From: Lactobacillus isalae
GTDB lineage: Bacteria > Bacillota > Bacilli > Lactobacillales > Lactobacillaceae
DNA length: 64,000 nucleotides
Assembly: GCF_947539375.1 (NCBI RefSeq)
Contig: NZ_OX443569.1
Coordinates: 1,984,001 to 2,048,000, forward strand
Direction of reading: 5' to 3'
Every line of letters begins with the position of its first letter. The stretch's first letter is position 1. Below the pieces are notes generated by a model, which saw nothing but the letters and a program-made list of their open reading frames with translations, did no database searches and had not been told where the DNA came from. The translations under genes were made by a program, and so were the position numbers. Positions 28,169-33,870 of this stretch are shown in pieces.

Positions 28169-28801
28169 TTGAGCGATATTAGGGTACAGAATACAAAGAA
28201 TAATTTAAGTGCTGCTCTTTTAAGCTGTTTAGAAAATAAAAGTGTTTATGAGTTAAAAATAAAAGATATTATTGATAAGGCTGGCGTAAGTACTAGAACG
28301 TTTTATCAATATTATTCTGACGTACATGACTTACTAAGAGATACAGAAGATAGCTTTGTTGCAGAATATCTAAAAAATGTTGAAAAAGACCGTGATTCAT
28401 TAGGTGATCTTGATCTAGACATTCCTTTCGAGGATCAGTTAGAAAATATTTTAAATGCAACAAAAAATACTATTGAATTTTGTTATGCAAATAAAAAAGA
28501 AATTCAGATTTTACTATCTGATAATGGTGATATGCACTTTTATAATATGATTTTCCACACTGGTTGTGAGGAAATTATGAAGCGTATGAGCCAGATGAAG
28601 CATATTGATGAGTTAAAGATGAACGAAAAAGAAGAAATGAGAATGATGATTAGTATCCAGGTATTTGTTCATAGTATCATTGGAATGGTAAGGGTTTTAC
28701 TTGAATACAGCGATAGGCTGGCTCCATATGATGTTCGTCAAAGTATACTTACATTCTTACGTGAATCACCGATAGCTTCCATGAATATGAATAAAAAATA
28801 G
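28169..28801 (+). CDS. TetR/AcrR-family regulator
   Basis: 210 residues from a TTG start (GTGAGGAAT upstream). N-terminal HTH is classical: LKIKDIIDKAGVSTRTFYQYYSDVHDLL (about 30-60). The C-terminal ligand domain is helical with a Met-rich segment (MKRMSQMKHIDELKMNEKEEMRMM). Closest in layout to the TetR subgroup with Tyr-rich recognition helix (DhaS/YcnC type). Target unknown; candidates are itself and the divergent 27570 gene. Confidence 0.85.
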   Translation: MSDIRVQNTKNNLSAALLSCLENKSVYELKIKDIIDKAGVSTRTFYQYYSDVHDLLRDTEDSFVAEYLKNVEKDRDSLGDLDLDIPFEDQLENILNATKNTIEFCYANKKEIQILLSDNGDMHFYNMIFHTGCEEIMKRMSQMKHIDELKMNEKEEMRMMISIQVFVHSIIGMVRVLLEYSDRLAPYDVRQSILTFLRESPIASMNMNKK

Positions 28802-28943
28802 ATAGTATAAATAATTTATAGTATATTAGGCTGACCTACACGATAGTTGGCTTTTTTACTGGCAATTGAGAAATAATTGTACTTAAATATGAGTAGCATG
28901 AGAATAATAGTAATTAAAAAACTCAGTTTTAGGGGATACGTCA

Positions 28944-29453
28944 ATGAAAATAGAAATTCCAACTATGAATGGATTCATTCCGGATTGCTACAGTAAATTT
29001 GCTAATGAAGATCAAAAAATTGAAGGGAAGCCTAGTAGATCTTTCCCAATTTTTATTACTGATGCGTCTGATAAGGCAAAAACTTTAGCTGTGTATTTTA
29101 GAGATTTTGATTCAGTTCCAGTCTGTGGATTTACTTGGATTCACTGGTTAGCTGCCAATCTTCCGGTTCAAGATGTTCCAGCTAATATTAGTCATTCTAA
29201 GAATAGCAGCCTTGATTTTGTCCAAGGAAATAATAGTAATATTAGCAAGTTTTTGAGTGAAAATTCTGGCCCAGTTGAGGGCTATACAGGTCCGATGCCT
29301 CCTGATAAGACGCACTATTACACCTTAACCGTGTATGCATTAGATACAAAACTTGATCTAAAAGAAGGTTATTGGTTAAACGACTTTTTGCGTGAAATGG
29401 AAGGTCATATAATTGACAGTGCGACTATTTCAGTTCCAAGTAGAGCAAAGTAA
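28944..29453 (+). CDS. YbhB/YbcL family (PEBP / Raf kinase inhibitor-like) protein
   Basis: 169-residue cytosolic protein of the phosphatidylethanolamine-binding fold. The family hallmark is the GPMPPDKTHYYTLTVYALD segment near residue 112-130 and FTWIHWLAANLP (anion-pocket His). Bacterial members have no settled function. Starts with ATG after AGGGGAT. A low-T terminator follows only distantly; the next unit is the antitoxin RNA promoter. Confidence 0.88.
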   Translation: MKIEIPTMNGFIPDCYSKFANEDQKIEGKPSRSFPIFITDASDKAKTLAVYFRDFDSVPVCGFTWIHWLAANLPVQDVPANISHSKNSSLDFVQGNNSNISKFLSENSGPVEGYTGPMPPDKTHYYTLTVYALDTKLDLKEGYWLNDFLREMEGHIIDSATISVPSRAK

Positions 29454-29484
29454 AAGTCAAAATCAAAATTACTAATAAATATGC

Positions 29485-29620
29485 TATAATTTAGATAAAG
29501 AAAAAGGAGATCATAAGATCTCCCATGCAGCCCGCTTTAAGAGCGGTGGCTAAAGTTATAAAGTTGACAGGCGCCTACTCAATAAACTCGCCAAAGTTAT
29601 GAATTGAGCGGCGTTTTTGT
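29485..29620 (+). ncRNA. type I antitoxin RNA, copy 1
   Basis: Extended -10 TGcTATAAT (29482-29490); RNA predicted from about 29497 to 29620. Structure by eye: hairpin ggagatc-ataa-gatctcc (29506-29523), hairpin ccgct...agcgg (29532-29546), and a terminator pairing cgcc..ctcaat with attgag.ggcg plus T5. Its 3' part is antisense to the end of the toxin frame, as RatA is to txpA in B. subtilis. 70-plus bases at the 5' end are nearly identical to copy 2. Confidence 0.7.
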
Positions 29621-29713
29621 TTGTTTTTTGTTGTGATGATCGATATACGTCAGCAAAGCTAACATAAAGGTACCAAACAACAGCATCAACGAGATAGCTT
29701 CGTATACGCTCAT
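29597..29713 (-). CDS. type I toxin peptide, copy 1 (Hol_Tox / TxpA-BsrG like)
   Basis: 38 residues: MSVYEAISLMLLFGTF, then a membrane helix to about residue 24 and a charged tail ending in NKKQTKTPLNS. The MSxYEaxxLMxxFGxF start and single helix are those of TxpA, BsrG and the 'putative holin-like toxin' family, which depolarise the membrane or disturb wall synthesis. Compared with copy 2 at 32887, seven codons keep the amino acid by silent changes while neighbouring frames diverge, so this is the translated frame. A longer in-frame extension to 29785 is rejected because copy 2 has a stop there. Expression should be held down by the convergent antisense RNA. Confidence 0.78.
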   Translation of the reverse strand: MSVYEAISLMLLFGTFMLALLTYIDHHNKKQTKTPLNS

Positions 29714-29744
29714 TAGACTGAACCCTTTCCAATTGATGTCGGAC

Positions 29745-29833
29745 CATAGGCCTCGCCTCCAGGAGGAAAAACAGCCACCGATCATAAAACTTTCTGCAGA
29801 TATAATTATAGCGAAAATTTGTTTGCAACAGAA
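29745..29833 (-). promoter_or_regulatory. toxin promoter and structured 5' leader, copy 1
   Basis: On the minus strand, TATAAT at 29810-29805 with a weak -35 17 bases upstream. The leader holds cctcctggagg, which can fold on itself so that the Shine-Dalgarno-like GGAGG is masked. This is a common safety device in type I toxins. Confidence 0.5.
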
Positions 29834-29845
29834 TATAGACTAGTG

Positions 29846-29876
29846 AAAAAGCTCGCGATTAATTTCGCGGGCTTTT
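29846..29876. repeat. repeat terminator module, copy 1
   Basis: aaaaagctcgcg-attaattt-cgcgggctttt; terminator-like on both strands. Related copies at 32701, 33112 and 36162 flank every yjdF/toxin unit. Here it ends the XRE gene transcript. Confidence 0.8.
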
Positions 29877-29886
29877 ACTATTAAAC

Positions 29887-30864
29887 TTATTCTGCTTTTT
29901 CCTTAATGAAAAAATATGTAAATAGACAATAGATTACAATTCCTAAATAAAAAACATTCGTAGCGCTAAAATTAGGTTCAATAAATCTACTAACAATGTA
30001 ATCTATACCTAAAATACAAAAAATATAGATCCAGCTTCCGTAAACAAATAATTTGTGTAAGTTAGACGGCAGATGCTTTCTGTATTTAATTAAAAGAGAA
30101 AGATACCGAAGTTGCGCTATATAAGATATAAAGAAATATGTGGCGCCACTGAAAATTGAGAAAGTTATTCCCCAGGCAATAAGAGACACTGTCCCATTAG
30201 AGTTGCTGAGACCACTCATTACTGGTCCAATAATACCTAAGACTGCTAGGATGCAGGATAAAACAAAATATTTATCATTAGTATGGTGAAATGATTGAAT
30301 AGTAGACTTTAATCTCTCTTTCTCTTTCATAATGTCAAAATTTTGTTTATTTAACTGCTTAAATTCACGCATAATAAGAAAACTATAAACTAGAAGACCA
30401 CATGCAATTGCAAGAACTACAATGGTTGCAGCAAATCCAATAAGGGAAATGATTAATTGCATTTTATCACTGGCACCTATTAGGAACCCTGAAAGAGCAC
30501 TGCAAAAACTAATACATGCTGGACTGAAGATAGCAAGAGCTATTGCCAAAGCACGTAATTGTGAACTCTTTTTGGCAGTAGACAAATATTTTTGAACTAA
30601 TTCATCAGGTAAAATAGGTAATTTATCTTCTGCGGGAATATCTACTGTTTTAATTTCAAAAGATGGAGCACCACTTTTTAGTAAATAATCTGTGGTGACG
30701 CCAAATAATTCTGATAAGCTAACGATTTTTTCGATATCGGGAATTGATTGATCGCTTTCCCATTTTGAAACGGCTTGGCGACTAACATTCATTTTTTCAG
30801 CTAAGCCTTCTTGAGAAAGATTATTCTTTTTTCGTAATTCCGTGATTTTTTGACCTAATCTCAT
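29887..30864 (-). CDS. XRE-family regulator with C-terminal membrane domain
   Basis: 325 residues. The N-terminal Cro/CI HTH is [20 protein letters not shown]...[16 protein letters not shown] (1-45). A linker ends near residue 100, then five to six membrane helices ([80 protein letters not shown]). Membrane-anchored XRE proteins of this kind are common in lactobacilli; signal unknown. Start at 30864 is chosen because AAGGAAAGGA precedes it; the 20 codons upstream lack a site and homology. Confidence 0.82.
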   Translation of the reverse strand: MRLGQKITELRKKNNLSQEGLAEKMNVSRQAVSKWESDQSIPDIEKIVSLSELFGVTTDYLLKSGAPSFEIKTVDIPAEDKLPILPDELVQKYLSTAKKSSQLRALAIALAIFSPACISFCSALSGFLIGASDKMQLIISLIGFAATIVVLAIACGLLVYSFLIMREFKQLNKQNFDIMKEKERLKSTIQSFHHTNDKYFVLSCILAVLGIIGPVMSGLSNSNGTVSLIAWGITFSIFSGATYFFISYIAQLRYLSLLIKYRKHLPSNLHKLFVYGSWIYIFCILGIDYIVSRFIEPNFSATNVFYLGIVIYCLFTYFFIKEKAE

Positions 30865-30950
30865 ATGGATTGTCCTTTCCTTGTTGATTGATTTCAATTT
30901 ATTAAAAATCGCGGTTGCAGACAACCACTTTTTGATTGCATTGTAGGCAA

Positions 30951-31547
30951 CTAATAGTTGCGAGAGGAAAACTTATAGTGATTAATCTTAGTTAAGTAAG
31001 CTATTCTCTGGTGTTGTGTAGAATTTGTGACACCACCAAAATGAATCCAATGTCGATCTTGCATCCCTAATTGCTTTAGAGTTTTGTTAACAAAAATTCG
31101 TTTAATACCATTTCCCAAAAAGAGTTTGACATAAAAAGTTGGTGAAGTTGAAGTGGTGAGGACATAAGTATGTTTAATGTTAGTTAATTCGCCGTGAATA
31201 CCAGTTTTGCTTACAGTATGGGATAATCCTTTTCCTTCTTTCATAACTTTATCAATAAAGCCTTTAAGCATTGCCGGGATACTATTCCACCAAAGTGGAG
31301 TAATAAAAATTATTGCGGAAGCTTCTCTTAAGTAATTTAAGTATTTTGTTACTAGAGGATCATGAGTTTTACCAGTATGAAATAAACGTAATTCTTCTTT
31401 GTCATAAATAGGATTAAATTGTTCTTGATACAAGTCAATTACTTTAAAGCTTTTATGCTTATGTGCTAAATTTGATTTTACTGATTCTAAAATTGCATGG
31501 TTAAAACTGTTTTCATAAGGATGACAATAGATGATTAAGAAATCCAT
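30951..31547 (-). CDS. NAD(P)H dehydrogenase (quinone) / flavodoxin-fold oxidoreductase
   Basis: 198 residues. FMN-binding flavodoxin-like fold of the NQO1/YwrO/KefF group: [16 protein letters not shown] at the N-terminus (phosphate loop), [21 protein letters not shown] (about 78-98), and [11 protein letters not shown] near the end. Catalyses two-electron reduction of quinones or nitro compounds. Lies one base after a TetR gene and is co-transcribed with it, so the regulator probably controls quinone or drug defence. Confidence 0.85.
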   Translation of the reverse strand: MDFLIIYCHPYENSFNHAILESVKSNLAHKHKSFKVIDLYQEQFNPIYDKEELRLFHTGKTHDPLVTKYLNYLREASAIIFITPLWWNSIPAMLKGFIDKVMKEGKGLSHTVSKTGIHGELTNIKHTYVLTTSTSPTFYVKLFLGNGIKRIFVNKTLKQLGMQDRHWIHFGGVTNSTQHQRIAYLTKINHYKFSSRNY

Positions 31548-31548
31548 T

Positions 31549-32082
31549 TTAATCTTTTCCTTTCAAAAGTTGATCTAAAGTGTATTCCACTAATTGTGCG
31601 TCATAGCGAGTAATTTTATTTTTAATTAGTAATGCATATCCTTGAATAAAGGACCAGATTTGAATAAATAAATCTTGATCAGAAAGAGTAGTTGATGAAT
31701 TAAGATTAGTAATTAAAACTTTTACTTTCTGCAAAAAGGGATATTGATTAGCATTTGAATATAAATCTAGTGCTGACAATTGGTAGAATAAGAAGTCCAT
31801 TTGGTTGGGATGCATAGTTATAGACTGACAAATATATTTAGCGATAATGAGTAACTGTTGCTTAGATGAATAATCTTCATTTAATGGGATCTGCTCAATA
31901 AATCGTTTAGATAATTGGATTACTGTTTTTTGAAATAGTTCATTTTTATCTTTGAAATGTCTATAAAAAGCACCTGTTGTAAGTCCCAGTTCCTTTGTAA
32001 GTTTGCGTAAACTTAAGTTTTGATACCCATTAGTGTCGATTAGATGAATGGTTTGATTTATAATTTTTTCTTCGGTTGTCAT
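31549..32082 (-). CDS. TetR-family regulator of the quinone reductase operon
   Basis: 177 residues. HTH: LSLRKLTKELGLTTGAFYRHFKDKNELF (24-51). C-terminal helical domain of WHG/TetR_C type. It is the first gene of a two-gene operon, behind two inverted repeats of the form gataac-n3-gttatc, so autoregulation is likely. ATG at 32082 follows AAGAAGAT. Confidence 0.88.
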   Translation of the reverse strand: MTTEEKIINQTIHLIDTNGYQNLSLRKLTKELGLTTGAFYRHFKDKNELFQKTVIQLSKRFIEQIPLNEDYSSKQQLLIIAKYICQSITMHPNQMDFLFYQLSALDLYSNANQYPFLQKVKVLITNLNSSTTLSDQDLFIQIWSFIQGYALLIKNKITRYDAQLVEYTLDQLLKGKD

Positions 32083-32097
32083 TTTATCTTCTTTCTT

Positions 32098-32139
32098 GAT
32101 AACAGAGTTATCTTTTTAGGTCTATAATAACACTGTTAT
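32098..32139. promoter_or_regulatory. paired TetR operators
   Basis: gataac-aga-gttatc (32098-32112) and ataac-act-gttat (32127-32139), centres 28 bases apart, upstream of the minus-strand TetR gene. Two like palindromes one turn-multiple apart fit cooperative dimer binding. Confidence 0.65.
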
Positions 32140-32166
32140 CATGACAACAAAAGATAAATAATTTGT

Positions 32167-32285
32167 TATAATACACGCTAAGGAAAGTAAAAACACAATT
32201 CGGTTGGTAGTCCGAATGTATGATTTATTCATATCAGTAACCTTCCCTCCTAGGATGTCCCTCTTTCCTCTTATTTTTAGGAGGG
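32167..32285 (+). promoter_or_regulatory. yjdF leader RNA (azaaromatic riboswitch candidate), copy A
   Basis: Promoter -10 TATAAT (32167-32172). The RNA begins near aggaaag (32181), which can pair with ctttcct (32263-32269) to close the motif. Inside are a ttcggttggtagtccgaa hairpin and the block aaccttcc...cctaggatgtccctc. The ribosome site aggaggg (32279-32285) can be masked by the upstream cctc/ccctc. Leaders of this kind before DUF2992 genes are the yjdF motif; assignment rests on gene context and layout. Confidence 0.7.
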
Positions 32286-32291
32286 TACATA

Positions 32292-32705
32292 GTGATTAAA
32301 GGTGTATTAACTATTATTTTTGATGAACCATTCTACAAAGCAATTTTTGAGCGATTCGATGGTACTCAGTATAAAGTGGCTCAAGTTAATATGGGAACTT
32401 CATTGCCAACGATGCCAAAAATAATTAACTTGGTGAATGAGCATTATTCTGACTTACGATTTAGCAAATCAACTCTAGATCAGGAAGTAATGCATCATAT
32501 TAACCCCAAAAGAGCTCAAAGATTAGCGCATAAAGAAGTTCGGGAACGTGGAATTGGTACTAAAGCTCAACAAGCTTTAAAAAAGCAATTTGAGAAATCG
32601 AAAATAACTAGAAAAAAGATGAATAAAGATAAAAAACGTGAAATGCAAAAAGAGCGCTTTTTACAAAAACAAATTAAACGTCGAAAAAAACATCGAGGTC
32701 ATTAA
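32292..32705 (+). CDS. yjdF: YjdF family protein (DUF2992), intact copy
   Basis: 137 residues from GTG at 32292 (AGGAGGG upstream). N-terminal half IIFDEPFYKAIFERFDGTQYKVAQVNMGTS and NLVNEHYSDLRFS is the DUF2992 core; the last 50 residues are strongly basic (KITRKKMNKDKKREMQKERFLQ..., RRKKHRGH). Biochemical role unknown; its leader class responds to azaaromatic compounds, which suggests a part in toxin or drug handling. The neighbouring TetR/quinone reductase and MFS pump fit that idea. Nearly identical to the beheaded copy at 35791. Confidence 0.88.
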   Translation: MIKGVLTIIFDEPFYKAIFERFDGTQYKVAQVNMGTSLPTMPKIINLVNEHYSDLRFSKSTLDQEVMHHINPKRAQRLAHKEVRERGIGTKAQQALKKQFEKSKITRKKMNKDKKREMQKERFLQKQIKRRKKHRGH

Positions 32706-32749
32706 TCAACAAAAGCTCGCAATTAATTTGCGAGCTTTTGTTGATTAAT
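32701..32749. repeat. 22-base perfect inverted repeat after yjdF
   Basis: Arms 32701-32722 and 32728-32749 (attaatcaac... / ...gttgattaat) are fully complementary around ttaat. The left arm contains the yjdF stop codon, the right arm abuts the antitoxin promoter. It is the longest member of the repeat terminator module. Confidence 0.85.
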
Positions 32750-32750
32750 A

Positions 32751-32890
32751 TGCTATAATTTAGATAAAGAAAAAGGAGATCATAAGATCTCCCATGCAGC
32801 CCGCTTTAAGAGCGGTGACAAAATTATAGTTTTGGCAAACGCCTACTCAATAACTCGGTCAAAAGTTATGAATTGAGCGGCGTTTTTTAT
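32751..32890 (+). ncRNA. type I antitoxin RNA, copy 2
   Basis: Extended -10 TGcTATAAT (32751-32759). The first 60 bases match copy 1 (ggagatcataagatctcc hairpin, ccgctttaagagcgg hairpin). The middle is diverged, then the terminator cgcctactcaat / attgagcggcg with T6 returns. The T-tract lies on the toxin stop codon, so the RNA is convergent with and complementary to the toxin 3' end. Confidence 0.7.
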
Positions 32891-32979
32891 TTTTTGTTGT
32901 GGTTATCGATATATGTTAGCAATGCTAACACAAAAGTACCAAACAACAGCATTAACGAGATAGCCTCGTATACGCTCAT
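32887..32979 (-). CDS. type I toxin peptide, copy 2 (Hol_Tox / TxpA-BsrG like)
   Basis: 30 residues: MSVYEAISLMLLFGTF, helix, tail YIDNHNKK. Too short for routine ORF calling. Differs from copy 1 at two residues (Met/Val, His/Asn) and by an earlier stop. Upstream of its start lies aaagggttcag. A second, stronger ribosome site (GGAGGTGAGG) precedes an overlapping out-of-frame ORF starting ATGGTCCGACATCAA; that frame changes freely between copies and is probably at most a leader. Expected to insert in the membrane when the antisense RNA is lost. Confidence 0.78.
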   Translation of the reverse strand: MSVYEAISLMLLFGTFVLALLTYIDNHNKK

Positions 32980-33009
32980 CTGGCTGAACCCTTTCCATTT
33001 GATGTCGGA

Positions 33010-33093
33010 CCATAGGCCTCACCTCCGGGAGGAAAAACAGCCACCGCTCATAAAACTTTCTGCGGATATACTTATAACGAAAATTTGTTTGCA
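33010..33093 (-). promoter_or_regulatory. toxin promoter and structured 5' leader, copy 2
   Basis: Minus-strand -10 TATAAG at 33076-33071. The leader contains cctcccggagg, able to mask the GGAGG, as in copy 1. Confidence 0.45.
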
Positions 33094-33111
33094 ACAGAAT
33101 ATAGACTAGTG

Positions 33112-33143
33112 AAAAAGCTCGCGATTAATTTCGCGGGCTTTTT
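33112..33143. repeat. repeat terminator module, copy 3, forming the end of a TetR gene
   Basis: aaaaagctcgcg-attaattt-cgcgggcttttt, same as 29846 over its length. The stop codon of the minus-strand TetR gene (33125) is inside this hairpin, so the last residues KSPRN are encoded by the repeat. Confidence 0.8.
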
Positions 33144-33694
33144 GTGTACAAAAAATTATTCTTGGCCAAAGCAGCTAAATTAGATAGTGAAATTTCAGTA
33201 GGATTGATTAACCAAGTAGAAAATGCATTCCATAAACTACCGACACTTAAAAGAGCAATATATTTCATTTGGATTGAATTATATTCGTTACCTTGGTAAG
33301 AAATAGAGGGATGCTGGTTGTGAAAATCCATGAAGTACTGTGGAAAAATAGAATTGAATTTGTTTAAAATTACCGACGATAGATTTGCATTAACTAAAAT
33401 AGTTAATTGGGGAATGTATCGTTTCCAAAATTCAAAAAGTAAAGTGATCAGATCTTCATAATTTTGGGGATTCTCTTTATTAGCATAAGTAACCCAATCA
33501 TTAAGTAACTGATCAATATATGTATTTAATAAATTTTCTTTATTTTTAAATAAACGATAAAAGGTCTTTCGTGACACACTTGCACCAATAGAAATATCCA
33601 CAATCGTAATTTCAGAATATGGTTTTTCCTCTAATAGTTTAAAAAAGCTTTTTAAAATTTTTTCTTTATTTTGCTTGGACATTCTATTTCTCAT
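33125..33694 (-). CDS. TetR-family regulator (of the adjacent MFS pump)
   Basis: 189 residues. HTH: ITIVDISIGASVSRKTFYRLFKNKENLL (about 27-54). C-terminal domain of TetR_C_8/DhaS type. Divergent from the EmrB-type transporter with shared promoter DNA containing cacacgtgtg and gacacac boxes, the usual repressor-pump layout. The C-terminus KSPRN falls inside a repeated terminator, so the original end may have been replaced. ATG at 33694 follows GGAGTAATAGGCG. Confidence 0.87.
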   Translation of the reverse strand: MRNRMSKQNKEKILKSFFKLLEEKPYSEITIVDISIGASVSRKTFYRLFKNKENLLNTYIDQLLNDWVTYANKENPQNYEDLITLLFEFWKRYIPQLTILVNANLSSVILNKFNSIFPQYFMDFHNQHPSISYQGNEYNSIQMKYIALLSVGSLWNAFSTWLINPTEISLSNLAALAKNNFLYTKSPRN

Positions 33695-33712
33695 CGCCTA
33701 TTACTCCTAATT

Positions 33713-33826
33713 TTGACACACTTCTATTTAAAGTGAGACACAATTTAAGTTTTCACTGAATCTATTGTCAAATGAAAAATTTCCTCGTATGGTGATAGTA
33801 CAGTTAATGTCACACGTGTGTCAATA
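33713..33826. promoter_or_regulatory. TetR/MFS divergent promoter with candidate operators
   Basis: Perfect palindrome cacacgtgtg (33811-33820) just upstream of the MFS gene, and ttgacacac (33713-33721) near the TetR start. The shared gacacac half-site suggests one repressor acting on both promoters. Confidence 0.5.
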
Positions 33827-33870
33827 ATTTTTAACTGTAAATGACATGGTTAAAACTGGAGGGAAAAACA

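Noticed and set aside
29597-29785. 62-residue toxin precursor starting MIGGCFSS
   Set aside because: Copy 2 has a stop in the matching place and the ribosome-site region lies inside the supposed coding part; the short form is conserved.
32873-33109. 78-residue plus-strand frame and several 60-90 residue frames across both toxin loci
   Set aside because: They run antisense to or out of frame with the conserved MSVYE peptide and change freely between the two copies.
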